From positions 171,712-235,711 of the forward strand of contig NZ_CAUPIY010000003.1 of NCBI RefSeq assembly GCF_963511525.1: a DNA stretch of 64,000 bases. The letters run 5' to 3'. Of this stretch, positions 1 through 8,088 are shown piece by piece. Below the pieces are notes generated by a model. It did not search any database. It was not told where the DNA came from and was given only the letters and a program-made list of their open reading frames with translations. This DNA is from Mobiluncus sp963511525 (lineage in GTDB: Bacteria > Actinomycetota > Actinomycetes > Actinomycetales > Actinomycetaceae). A program made the position numbers and the translations under genes. Numbering within the stretch: position 1 is the first letter of the stretch; every line of letters starts with the position of its first letter.

Positions 1-1
1 A

Positions 2-274
2 CTCGCTCAGGACGACTCCAACCGAGAAGCTCATTCGGCGGAGTCTCTGGCCTTGGATCGTCTGGGAACCCAAGACATTCTTGATGCCTTGGATGCCCTA
101 CCCGATGAATACCGCGAAGCGGTGTACCTAGCCGATGTAGAAGGTCTGGCTTACAAAGAGATTGCGGAAATCCTTGATATTCCCTCCGGGACGGTCATGT
201 CCCGTCTGCATCGTGGACGGGCGAAACTGCGAAAAATGCTGAGAGAACGTGTGGAAGCTGAGGTGTTGGTATGA
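2..274 (+). CDS. sigR: ECF sigma factor SigR/SigH type, C-terminal part (5' end outside window)
   Basis: Only the last 90 codons are present; the reading frame is open from the window edge, so the gene is cut by the window and not broken. The visible part is sigma region 4: a segment with LPDEYREAVYLADVEG, then the helix-turn-helix YKEIAEILDIPSGTVMSRLHRGR that reads the -35 element. The stop overlaps the next start as ATGA, so translation is coupled to the zinc anti-sigma gene that follows. That pairing is the signature of the actinobacterial SigR/SigH oxidative (disulfide) stress switch. The family controls thioredoxin, mycothiol and proteolysis genes. Assignment as SigR rests on the partner gene as much as on this fragment. 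Confidence 0.9.
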   Translation, partial: LAQDDSNREAHSAESLALDRLGTQDILDALDALPDEYREAVYLADVEGLAYKEIAEILDIPSGTVMSRLHRGRAKLRKMLRERVEAEVLV

Positions 275-546
275 GTGAGGAAAACCTTAATCCACAGATG
301 CCCCCCGCGTCTGAGTCCGACTGTAACTGCGAAACCGTCACGGAAAATATGCGTGAAATCATGAACGGAGAGATGGATTTGCCCACCGCCCAGCAATTCC
401 ATGAGCATTTGCGCCACTGCCCGAACTGCCATGAGGAATCTCTGCGTGTGGAACGCTACATCACGCTGCTGCGGCAATCCTGCCACTGTGAAGCCCCGGT
501 TGAACTGCGGGAACGTATCATGATTGAGATTCGTAAAATCAGTTAG
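271..546 (+). CDS. rsrA: Zinc-binding redox anti-sigma factor (RsrA/mycothiol-system type)
   Basis: A protein of 91 residues with the ZAS-family motif H-x3-C-x2-C (HLRHCPNC, about residues 50-57), which binds zinc and holds the sigma factor under reducing conditions. Further cysteines lie near the N-terminus (CNC, about 18-20) and the C-terminus (CHC, about 71-73). In RsrA, oxidation of such cysteines to a disulfide expels zinc and releases the sigma factor. The start codon overlaps the sigma gene stop (ATGA). No membrane segment is present, consistent with a soluble cytoplasmic sensor. The family call is firm; which cysteines react here is inferred from homologues. Confidence 0.93.
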   Translation: MSEENLNPQMPPASESDCNCETVTENMREIMNGEMDLPTAQQFHEHLRHCPNCHEESLRVERYITLLRQSCHCEAPVELRERIMIEIRKIS

Positions 547-649
547 CTACCCTGCACTTCCAGGCCGACAGGGACGCCGCGGGTTTGCGGGAAAGCTGGG
601 AATATGTGAAAATAGGCAGGTTGATTACCAACCTGAGAAGGAGGCTGTT

Positions 650-724
650 ATGTCGAAACGCGGTCGCAAGCGTCGGGCGCGGTCCAAGAGTGCCGCTAAT
701 CACGGCAAACGCCCCAATGCTTAA
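650..724 (+). CDS. 50S ribosomal protein bL37 (24 residues)
   Basis: A tiny, very basic protein beginning MSKRGRKRRARSK and ending NHGKRPNA. This is the form of the actinobacterial large-subunit protein bL37 (older label: AURKAIP1/COX24-domain protein). A strong Shine-Dalgarno sequence (GAGAAGGAGG, 634-643) sits 6 bases before the ATG and fixes the start; a longer in-frame reading from 524 has no such site. It lies about 100 bases downstream of rsrA, the usual actinobacterial neighbourhood, and is followed by a strong hairpin terminator. Such short genes are easily missed by gene callers. Confidence 0.92.
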   Translation: MSKRGRKRRARSKSAANHGKRPNA

Positions 725-736
725 AACTTGAACGGC

Positions 737-767
737 GGGTGCGGGACAGTGAAAACTTCCCGCACCC
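737..767 (+). terminator. Hairpin terminator after bL37
   Basis: Perfect 9-bp inverted repeat GGGTGCGGG / CCCGCACCC with a 13-base loop, followed by TCGGTGTCTTTT. It sits 12 bases after the bL37 stop and probably ends the sigR-rsrA-bL37 transcript. Confidence 0.7.
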
Positions 768-800
768 TCGGTGTCTTTTAGGCTGAAAGACCCAAAACGC

Positions 801-838
801 AGTTTTCCCCGGAAGAAACCAATCTTCCGGGGAAAACT
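801..838. terminator. Perfect 16-bp bidirectional terminator between convergent bL37 and kgd
   Basis: AGTTTTCCCCGGAAGA (801-816) and TCTTCCGGGGAAAACT (823-838) are exact reverse complements around a 6-base loop. The outer A/T edges supply a T-run on either strand, so the element can stop transcripts from both sides. kgd ends 11 bases further on. Confidence 0.85.
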
Positions 839-848
839 ATGACTGCTC

Positions 849-3800
849 TTAGCGGGCGAAAGCGCGCGACACCAGGTCAGCGGCCTGCTTCTTGTGTACG
901 GAAGCCAAGCCGGTAGAGGGGGCGGCCATCGCCGGGCGGGACACCACACGAATCGGACGGTCACCGATGAAGGCATCCTGGTGCATCTTCAGGAAGGTCC
1001 AGACCCCCTGATTCTCCGGCTCGTCCTGCGCCCACACCAGTTCAGCGTTGGGGTACTGTGCCAAAATCGGCTTCAGGTCCTCGTGCAGCGGGTAGTACTG
1101 TTCCAAACGCACGATTGCGGTGGTTTTATCCCCGGTCTTGGCGCGTTCGGCCGCCAAGTCGTAATACAACCGGCCGGTGCAGATTAGCACGCGAGTCACC
1201 GCGTTGGGATCCAGATTGCCTTGGTCGCCGATGACCCGTTGGAACTGACCAGAGGTGAAATCTTCGACCGAAGACACCGCCGCTTTCAAACGCAGCAGCT
1301 GTTTGGGGGTAAAGACAACCAGCGGGGTCCGCGGCCGACGATAGGCCTGCTGACGCAACATATGGAAGTGGTTAGCCGGAGTGGAGGGCTGGACAATCCA
1401 CATATTGTCCTGGGCAGCCAGACTCAGCCAGCGTTCGATACGCGCCGAGGAGTGGTCAGGTCCTTGACCCTCAAAACCATGGGGCAGCAACAGCACCAGA
1501 GAGGAGTGCTGATGCCACTTCTGTTGAGCCGAACAGATGAACTCGTCAATCATGGTCTGGCCACCAAACGAGAAGTCGCCGAACTGTGCCTCCCAGATAG
1601 TGAGAGCTTCAGGGCGTTCCACCGAATAGCCATACTCGAATCCCATCGGCGCGTACTCGGACAGGGACGAGTCGTAAATCATGAACTTGCCCTGTCTGTC
1701 GCTTAAGAATTCCAGCGGGGTCCATTCCTCACCGGTCTTAAAATCGTGAGCAACCGCATGACGTTGCACGAAAGTCGCCCGGCGGGCATCTTCACCGGAC
1801 ATCCGGATGGGAACGCCCTCCATCAGAATCGACCCGAACGCCAACAGCTCGCCGAAGCCCCAGTCGATGTTGCCTTCGCGAGACATCTGCTGACGCTTTT
1901 CGTAGAGCTTTTGAACCTTGGGGTGCATGGTGAAGCCTTCGGGGTAATCCACGTGCGCGTCCCCGATGGTTTCCACCACATCCTGCGAGATAGCTGAGGT
2001 CCAAGCAATCATGTCGTCGGACTCGTCGGTCTGAGCAGCGGGCAGGATCCAATCCCAGTCGTTGCCGCCCTGCTCGCCTTGCCGCGACGGGGTGTAGCCC
2101 TTTTCCTTGGTTTCCTCAAATATTTTTTCGAGTTTCTGGTGGTAATCCTCCACTTCCGCTTTCGCTTCCTCATCCGAGAGATCGCCACGACCAATCAGGT
2201 TATTCATGTAAACCGTGCGGGTGGTCGGATGACTATCAATCAGGTGATACATCACCGGCTGAGTCATCGACGGATCGTCGCCCTCGTTGTGTCCGCGGCG
2301 ACGGTAACAAATCAGGTCAATGATGACGTCCTTGTGGAACTTTTGCTGGAAACGGTAGGCCAGACCAGCCACCCTCGTGACCATCTCAGGATCGTCGGCG
2401 TTCACGTGGAAAATCGGCACCTGCAAGCCCTTAGCCAAGTCAGTGCAGTAGTTCGTGGAACGGGCATTGGTCGGGGAAGTCGTGAAACCAATCTGGTTAT
2501 TCACGATGATGTGCACCGTCCCGCCGGTAGTGTAGGCCTTGAGTTGGCTCATGTTCAGCGTCTCATAGACGACACCCTGACCGATGAAAGCTGCATCGCC
2601 GTGAATCAGCACGGGCAGGTAACCGTAGTCGCCCTCGATACCGACTTTATCCTGTTGCGCCCGGACAATGCCTTCGACCACCGGGTTCACGGCCTCCAAG
2701 TGGGAGGGGTTAGCCGCGATATAGACGCTGGTGGTCTTGCCTTCGTAAGACTCGTAGATGGATTCGGTGCCCAGGTGATACTTCACGTCCCCGGAGCCCT
2801 GAACTGAACCAGGATTCATGTTGCCTTCAAATTCGGCGAAAATCTGGTTGTTGGTTTTGCCGGCCACATTCACCAGCATATTCAGCCGACCACGGTGCGC
2901 CATCCCGATGGTCACCCCGGCCAAGCCGTCGTGGGCGGCATCGTCCATAATCCGCAGCATCAGGGGGATTAGCGATTCACCGCCCTCCAAGCTGAAGCGC
3001 TTTTGGCCCACATACTTGGTTTGCAAAAAGTCCTCGAAAGCCTGCGCCGCGTTCAAACGGTTCATGATGGCGTGACGAACTTCTTTGCTCGGCGGTTCGT
3101 AGGGGCGCTCGATCTCATGTTGCATCCACTTGCGCTGTTCGGGGTCTTGAATGTGCATATATTCAATGCCCGCGGTACGAGTGTAGGTATCGCGCATCTG
3201 GGTCAGAATGTCGCGCAGCTTCATGTTGACGTTGTGTTTGTCGCCCAGTTGTCCCACCGGGAAGTACCGATCCAAATCCCAGATAGAAAGCCCATAGGCG
3301 TCGAGTTTCAAGTCTGGGTGGCGACGTACCCGATAATCCAGAGGATCGATATCCGCAATCAAGTGCCCGCGGGAACGGTAAGAGTGGATAAACCGCGCAA
3401 TCCGCGCGTCCTTGGACAACTCCCCTTCCCCGCTGTAATCGTTGTTACGCGCCCAGCTGAAAGGTTCGTAAGGCACCTTCATGGAATCAAAGACACGTTC
3501 GTAGAATCCGTCTTCACCCTTGAGTTTCTTTTCGATTAGCCCCAGGAAAGAGCCGGACAAGGCTCCTTGAATGACCCGATGGTCATAGGTGGAGGACATA
3601 TGCATAATCTTGCCGATACCGGCTTGGGCCAGCTGTTCGTCGGAGGCACCGGCCCACTCTGCCGGGTAATTCGTCGCCCCGACCCCGATGATGCAACCCT
3701 GGCCCTGTACCAAACGCGGCGATGACATGAGGGTTCCCAAGGTTCCCGGATTCGTCAGCGTCACCGTGCAGCCGGAATAGTCTTCCATTCCCAGTTTGCC

Positions 3801-4574
3801 GTCACGAGCCTTTTTCACGAGTTCTTCGTAAGCGTGGACGAATTCTTCAAAAGACAGGGTGTCGGCATTGTGCACGACGGGCGTGACCAGCAGACGCGAA
3901 CCATCGTCCTTCGGCAAGTCAATCGCCAGTCCAAAACCAACGTGCGCGAAATGGTCAATGTGCGGCTTGCCGTCCTCCAGGCGATAACGCACGTTGACAT
4001 CGGGGGTTTCCACCAAGGCTTCCACAATGGCGTAGCCAATCAAGTGGGTAAAGGACACTTTGCCGCCGCGCGTCCGCTTCAGGTGGTCATTAATCTGGGC
4101 ACGGTTCTCGATCAGCACTTTCGCCGGAATCTGACGGTAAGACGTCGCCGTCGGCACTGACAGCGAAGCGTCCATATTTTTCGCAATCGCGGCGGAGACA
4201 CCCTTCAGCCGTTCCGAACGGTCCTCACCTTTAGAGGCAGACCTTGCCGCATCATAGTGCTGCTTTGCCACCATTGCGGCGTAGGGCGAAGTCGGAGCGT
4301 GAACGACTGAACGCGGCAGCGGCGGGCGGTCAGAGTGTTGGGCATCAAGTCCGGCAGGACGGGATTCCTCAACAGGTTTAGCTGTTTCGCCGCCTTCTGC
4401 GTGTTCAGAGGTGGTGCCAGCGGTTGCTCCCGGCAGCAATCCCAGGCTTTCCATCTGTTGAAAATACGACTGCCATTCGGGGGGAACTGAACTTTTATCC
4501 GCGAGGTATTGGGCGTGAAGCTGAGCAATAACTTCTTCGGAGGCTGAATTATTCGACGACTGTGTCTCGGCCAC
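849..4574 (-). CDS. kgd: Multifunctional 2-oxoglutarate decarboxylase/dehydrogenase E1 with E2-like N-terminus
   Basis: A protein of 1241 residues, the length of mycobacterial Kgd (SucA). Order: a short N-terminal E1-type helix (IAQLHAQYLADKSSVPPEW, about 16-34), a Pro/Glu-rich linker, an E2-like acyltransferase domain (about 110-360, with the catalytic DHRVIQG near 332), then the thiamine-diphosphate E1 domain (GMAHRGRLNML, GQGVVYETLN, NNQIGFTTSP). It decarboxylates 2-oxoglutarate and acts as E1 and succinyl-transfer component of the oxoglutarate dehydrogenase complex, with E3 and a lipoylated partner encoded elsewhere. There is no lipoyl domain, as is normal for this fused form. The start is GTG with AAAGGG upstream. 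It is transcribed alone and ends at the bidirectional terminator. Confidence 0.96.
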   Translation of the reverse strand: MAETQSSNNSASEEVIAQLHAQYLADKSSVPPEWQSYFQQMESLGLLPGATAGTTSEHAEGGETAKPVEESRPAGLDAQHSDRPPLPRSVVHAPTSPYAAMVAKQHYDAARSASKGEDRSERLKGVSAAIAKNMDASLSVPTATSYRQIPAKVLIENRAQINDHLKRTRGGKVSFTHLIGYAIVEALVETPDVNVRYRLEDGKPHIDHFAHVGFGLAIDLPKDDGSRLLVTPVVHNADTLSFEEFVHAYEELVKKARDGKLGMEDYSGCTVTLTNPGTLGTLMSSPRLVQGQGCIIGVGATNYPAEWAGASDEQLAQAGIGKIMHMSSTYDHRVIQGALSGSFLGLIEKKLKGEDGFYERVFDSMKVPYEPFSWARNNDYSGEGELSKDARIARFIHSYRSRGHLIADIDPLDYRVRRHPDLKLDAYGLSIWDLDRYFPVGQLGDKHNVNMKLRDILTQMRDTYTRTAGIEYMHIQDPEQRKWMQHEIERPYEPPSKEVRHAIMNRLNAAQAFEDFLQTKYVGQKRFSLEGGESLIPLMLRIMDDAAHDGLAGVTIGMAHRGRLNMLVNVAGKTNNQIFAEFEGNMNPGSVQGSGDVKYHLGTESIYESYEGKTTSVYIAANPSHLEAVNPVVEGIVRAQQDKVGIEGDYGYLPVLIHGDAAFIGQGVVYETLNMSQLKAYTTGGTVHIIVNNQIGFTTSPTNARSTNYCTDLAKGLQVPIFHVNADDPEMVTRVAGLAYRFQQKFHKDVIIDLICYRRRGHNEGDDPSMTQPVMYHLIDSHPTTRTVYMNNLIGRGDLSDEEAKAEVEDYHQKLEKIFEETKEKGYTPSRQGEQGGNDWDWILPAAQTDESDDMIAWTSAISQDVVETIGDAHVDYPEGFTMHPKVQKLYEKRQQMSREGNIDWGFGELLAFGSILMEGVPIRMSGEDARRATFVQRHAVAHDFKTGEEWTPLEFLSDRQGKFMIYDSSLSEYAPMGFEYGYSVERPEALTIWEAQFGDFSFGGQTMIDEFICSAQQKWHQHSSLVLLLPHGFEGQGPDHSSARIERWLSLAAQDNMWIVQPSTPANHFHMLRQQAYRRPRTPLVVFTPKQLLRLKAAVSSVEDFTSGQFQRVIGDQGNLDPNAVTRVLICTGRLYYDLAAERAKTGDKTTAIVRLEQYYPLHEDLKPILAQYPNAELVWAQDEPENQGVWTFLKMHQDAFIGDRPIRVVSRPAMAAPSTGLASVHKKQAADLVSRAFAR

Positions 4575-4724
4575 TATATTTTCCCTTTCAAGGTCATTGG
4601 AAATTTTTTCCGTTGTGCTCCTAATTTAGGACTTTTAGCCTAGGAATTTCACCTTATTTCTCAGACCTTGACAAAGATTTACTATAGTTCTAGTTATCCT
4701 TGGGAATTTGCGGACTTTCCCTTT

Positions 4725-5783
4725 TCAGTAGGCTGACGGAATCTCGGTCAATAGGCTCCGGAAAGACGCCAAACGCAGCGCTAGTTCCGGGTGTTCGTCC
4801 AGTAGGCAATCCGGAGAGTCCACACCGTGGGTGCAGCCTCGCGGACAGTCCTGGGCTATCGCGTAAAGTTCCGAAAATCCGCGCAGCAATCCCGCCGCAT
4901 CAACATGAGCCAAACCAAAGGAGCGCACTCCGGGAGTGTCGATGAGCCACCCTTGTGCAGCCACCGGTAAGGCAGCCGCCGAGGTCGAAGTGTGTCGGCC
5001 CTTGCCGGTCACTGCGTTGACTGTCCCGGTCGCCCGATTTGCGCCCGGAACCAGCGCGTTCACCAGGGTAGATTTCCCTACCCCCGAGTGGCCTAGCAGG
5101 ACCGTGATTTCACCGGCTAACTGTTTCGTGAGCGCCACCAGTCCTGGGGCGACCGGGTCAGGCGGCGGGGCCTGCGGGTTGGTCTCTCCCAGCGGTGGCG
5201 CCAGAACTACAGGTTCGTAGAGGTGTTTGTTCAGGGCAAACACTGTGATTCCAATAGCTTCGTAGTCTGCGATAAGTTCCTGGGCAGAATCCAAGTCCGT
5301 TTTCGTTACCGCCAGCAGCGGGGTGACCTTCGCGTCCAAAGCCGCCACTATCGCGCGGTCAATCATGCCGCGTTTTGGTTCCGGGTCACGCGCTGCGACC
5401 ACGATTAGCATCTGGGTGGCGTTGGCAACGATGAGTTTTTCTCGCGCTCCTGCCTCGGATTCGTCAAAGCTGCGGCGCAGGACGGTTTGGCGATCCTCCA
5501 AGGTGACGATGCGCGCCAAAGTGTCAGGAGTGCCGGAAGTGTCTCCTTCTACGCCCACTCGGTCCCCCACGATGACGCCCTTTCGCCCCAGCGCCCGCGC
5601 CTTAACGGCTTGCACCATGCGGTCTGCGCTAATCGCTACCGTAAACCGGCCCCGGTCCACAGCGACGACCATACCGGGCTCAGCGTGCGCAAAACTGGGG
5701 CGCTTCTTCGTGCGGGGGCGGCTGCCCTTCCCCGGGCGCACGTGTACTCGCGGATCATCGGTGCCAATGTCGCGGCGACTCAA
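4725..5783 (-). CDS. rsgA: Ribosome small-subunit-dependent GTPase A
   Basis: Circularly permuted GTPase that checks late 30S ribosome assembly. Visible in order: a basic N-terminal tail and OB-fold (VGDRVGVEG), G4 TKTDL, G1 GHSGVGKSTLVN, G3 DTPGVRSFG, and a C-terminal zinc knuckle (CPRGCTHGVDSPDC). I place the start at the TTG at 5783-5781. It overlaps the aroA stop as TTGA, has GGGAG seven bases upstream, and gives the N-terminus expected for actinobacterial RsgA (SRRD...VRPGKGSRPRTK). A GTG at 5810 would add 9 residues but has no ribosome site. It is co-transcribed with aroA. Confidence 0.94.
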   Translation of the reverse strand: MSRRDIGTDDPRVHVRPGKGSRPRTKKRPSFAHAEPGMVVAVDRGRFTVAISADRMVQAVKARALGRKGVIVGDRVGVEGDTSGTPDTLARIVTLEDRQTVLRRSFDESEAGAREKLIVANATQMLIVVAARDPEPKRGMIDRAIVAALDAKVTPLLAVTKTDLDSAQELIADYEAIGITVFALNKHLYEPVVLAPPLGETNPQAPPPDPVAPGLVALTKQLAGEITVLLGHSGVGKSTLVNALVPGANRATGTVNAVTGKGRHTSTSAAALPVAAQGWLIDTPGVRSFGLAHVDAAGLLRGFSELYAIAQDCPRGCTHGVDSPDCLLDEHPELALRLASFRSLLTEIPSAY

Positions 5784-7165
5784 GAGGCTGCTCCCAACAG
5801 GTGTTCCCACATTTTTGTGAAATCGGGCAGAGTTTTGGTGGTGGCACCAATATCATCGATTTGTACCGGATAGTACAATCCCAGGAGTGCCGCAAAGGTC
5901 GCTAGTCGATGATCCCCGTAACTGTGCAGCAACAGCGGGGGAGATTCCGGGTCTTGGTTCACAAGCCGGGAGGGGCTGACACCGGTAATCACGAGGTCGT
6001 CCTCAGGGGTTATTTCGCAGGGAATCCCGACGGTCGTGAGTTCGGTGCGGAGCGCTTCGAGACGATCTGTCTCGTGACCCCGCAGGTGGTGCAAACCCCG
6101 CAATCGGGAAGTTCCAGGGGCAAAAGCGGCCAAAGCCGCCACGGTGGGAACCAGCTCGCCCACCGCGGTAAAATCGGCGTCTATGGGCCACAGCGGACCC
6201 TGACTAGAAACCGTCAACACCCCGTAGTTCCACTCCACGTGCAGGCCCATTCTCGGCAAAATCTCCAGCCAGGACGCTCCTGCTTGAGTGGTTTCCGCGG
6301 GCCAGGTGGGGATAGAAATCCGCCCCCCCGCAATACCTGCCAGAGCCAAGAACGGTCCGGCGTTGGAGAGATCCGGTTCGATGAGGACGTCCTGGCCGAT
6401 AACCGGTTTTGAGGCCACGTGCCAGAAGGGATTGCTATCCTCGGAGCTGCCCGGTGTAACGGTAACTCCGTGTTGAGACAGGCACTTTAAGGTCATCTCA
6501 ATGTGCGGCAGCGAAGGCAGCGCCGCAGTTTTGGAACGAACGGTACAGCCGCCGGGTAGCAGCGGAGCCGCCAACAACAGGGCTGATACGAACTGCGAGG
6601 AAGCCGTAGCGTCTATGGTGACTTCCGCAGCAAGGCGCCCTACGGGAGGATAAATCGTACAGGGAAATACGCTCCCATCCGAGGATTCGTACTCGATATG
6701 GGCTCCGAACTGAGTCAGAGCATCCAAGAGAGGCCGCATCGGGCGCGTATTTGCTTGCGCATCGGCGACCAACCGCACGGCGCGCCCCAACGCCACCGCC
6801 ACGGCGGGGATAAAGCGCATGACAGTTCCAGCCAAACCGCAATCCACCGTAACGGGTGCATTATCCCGCAAACCGCCCGGAGAAACTGCGGAAGTTGACT
6901 GCGACCACAGTTGGGCCAGAGGCGTAATCTGTACCGGTTGGTCCACAACTGGGGGCCACGGCTCGATAATCGCCCCCAGTGAGCGCAGTGCTTGCACCAT
7001 GAGGTCCGTATCACGAGCGAACAGGACTCCCGTCAGAGAGGCCTCGGTATCGCTGAGGGCACCCAGCAACAATTCTCTGGCACTCAAAGACTTGGAACCC
7101 GGCAGTCTCACCGCACCGAAAACGGGACCTTTCGCGCGGGGAGCCCGCCAAACTGTTGCTTGCAT
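5780..7165 (-). CDS. aroA: 3-phosphoshikimate 1-carboxyvinyltransferase (EPSP synthase)
   Basis: A protein of 461 residues. It transfers the enolpyruvyl group of PEP to shikimate-3-phosphate in aromatic amino-acid synthesis. Family landmarks: LPGSKSLSARELLL near residue 22, AGTVMRFIPAVAVAL, the substrate loop ATASSQFVSALLLA, and YGDHRLATFAALLGL near the C-terminus. The first loop reads SLSAR where many enzymes have SLTNR; the arginine is kept but the asparagine position is alanine. It is the first gene of aroA-rsgA and diverges from hisN. A TAAGCT box ends exactly 6 bases before the ATG and no Shine-Dalgarno sequence is visible, so the transcript is probably leaderless. Confidence 0.95.
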   Translation of the reverse strand: MQATVWRAPRAKGPVFGAVRLPGSKSLSARELLLGALSDTEASLTGVLFARDTDLMVQALRSLGAIIEPWPPVVDQPVQITPLAQLWSQSTSAVSPGGLRDNAPVTVDCGLAGTVMRFIPAVAVALGRAVRLVADAQANTRPMRPLLDALTQFGAHIEYESSDGSVFPCTIYPPVGRLAAEVTIDATASSQFVSALLLAAPLLPGGCTVRSKTAALPSLPHIEMTLKCLSQHGVTVTPGSSEDSNPFWHVASKPVIGQDVLIEPDLSNAGPFLALAGIAGGRISIPTWPAETTQAGASWLEILPRMGLHVEWNYGVLTVSSQGPLWPIDADFTAVGELVPTVAALAAFAPGTSRLRGLHHLRGHETDRLEALRTELTTVGIPCEITPEDDLVITGVSPSRLVNQDPESPPLLLHSYGDHRLATFAALLGLYYPVQIDDIGATTKTLPDFTKMWEHLLGAAS

Positions 7166-7177
7166 AGGTTCAGCTTA
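7166..7177 (-). promoter_or_regulatory. Candidate leaderless -10 of aroA
   Basis: On the minus strand TAAGCT (7177-7172) is followed by GAACCT and then the ATG. The six-base gap puts the expected transcription start on the A of the start codon. No convincing -35 is visible. Confidence 0.45.
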
Positions 7178-7221
7178 ATGGAAAAATCGCGCCGTTGACC
7201 GTTTCTAAGCGTTTCTAGGGA

Positions 7222-7233
7222 TAGGTTTAGAAC
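7222..7233 (+). promoter_or_regulatory. Candidate leaderless -10 of hisN
   Basis: TAGGTT (7222-7227) is followed by six bases and the ATG at 7234. A TTGACC at 7195-7200 is present but 21 bases away from this box; it is better spaced (16) to TAGGGA at 7217-7222. Either reading gives a very short or absent 5' leader. Confidence 0.4.
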
Positions 7234-8028
7234 ATGAGTAGTCGCTGGGAAGAAGATTTACAGTTAGCACTGATTATGGCAGACCAGGTAGACGCCCTGA
7301 CCACCAAGCGTTTCTTGGCTCCCGATTTGGAAGTCAGCGATAAACCGGATTTGACGCCGGTAACCGACGCGGATAAAGCCGCCGAAAAACTCATCCGGCG
7401 ACACCTGTCACATTCGCGAACTCGGGATGCCATCGTGGGTGAGGAAGAAGGCAGCACCGGTTTAGCAGCCCGGAAATGGGTCGTCGACCCGATTGACGGC
7501 ACCGCGAATTTTCTCCGCGGGGTCCCGGTGTGGGCTACTCTGATTGGGCTAATGGAGGACGGCAAGATGGTGATGGGGGTGGTCAGCGCACCCGCCCTAG
7601 GATTTAGGTGGTGGGCTGCCGCGGGCAGTGGGGCGTGGACCGGCCGGTCGCGTTCCTCGGCACGCCAGCTGCAAGTTTCACGTATCTCTAACCTGAATCA
7701 GGCTTCCTTTTCCTACGCGCTTATCGGCGAATGGGCCGAGGCTCATCGTTTGCGAGGCTTCATGAATCTCTCTCAGCAGGTGTGGAGGACTCGTGCCTAC
7801 GGCGATTTTTGGTCCTACATGCTGCTGGCGGAAGGCGCGGTGGACGTTGCAGCGGAACCGGACTTGAATCTGTGGGACATGGGGGCGCTGTATCCCATCG
7901 TGACCGAAGCTGGCGGTAAGTTCACGTCCCTCACCGGTGAGGATGGCGTGAACGGGCCGGGGGCAGTAGTTACTAATGGCCGTCTGCATTCCCAAGTTTT
8001 GCAGTATATCGGCTCAGAAACAGACTAA
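7234..8028 (+). CDS. hisN: Histidinol-phosphatase, inositol-monophosphatase family
   Basis: A protein of 264 residues of the Mg-dependent IMPase fold. Metal and phosphate ligands are visible: GEEEGSTG (about 69-76), DPIDGTANFLRG (about 88-99) and WDMGALYPIVTEAGG near the C-terminus. Actinobacterial homologues beside aroA-rsgA remove phosphate from L-histidinol phosphate in histidine synthesis. The exact substrate is inferred from neighbourhood and family, because IMPase paralogues look alike. No Shine-Dalgarno sequence precedes the ATG. Confidence 0.88.
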   Translation: MSSRWEEDLQLALIMADQVDALTTKRFLAPDLEVSDKPDLTPVTDADKAAEKLIRRHLSHSRTRDAIVGEEEGSTGLAARKWVVDPIDGTANFLRGVPVWATLIGLMEDGKMVMGVVSAPALGFRWWAAAGSGAWTGRSRSSARQLQVSRISNLNQASFSYALIGEWAEAHRLRGFMNLSQQVWRTRAYGDFWSYMLLAEGAVDVAAEPDLNLWDMGALYPIVTEAGGKFTSLTGEDGVNGPGAVVTNGRLHSQVLQYIGSETD

Positions 8029-8076
8029 TTTGCGGGGTTTTTAAAACTCTTAAATTTTCGCCCCCGGGGTTGCTCT

Positions 8077-8088
8077 TATGCTTGAGCC
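8077..8088 (+). promoter_or_regulatory. Candidate leaderless -10 of sbcD
   Basis: TATGCT (8077-8082) lies exactly six bases before the ATG at 8089. There is no Shine-Dalgarno sequence between them. Confidence 0.45.

Noticed and set aside
4632..4650. DtxR-like core TTAGCCTA upstream of kgd
   Set aside because: Only the 8-base core matches; both outer halves of the 19-bp box are lost. Far weaker than the feo site.
4668..4697. TTGACA-N17-TAGTTA on the plus strand between kgd and rsgA
   Set aside because: The spacing is good, but the plus strand downstream is antisense to rsgA with no credible gene. I keep it only as a possible antisense promoter.
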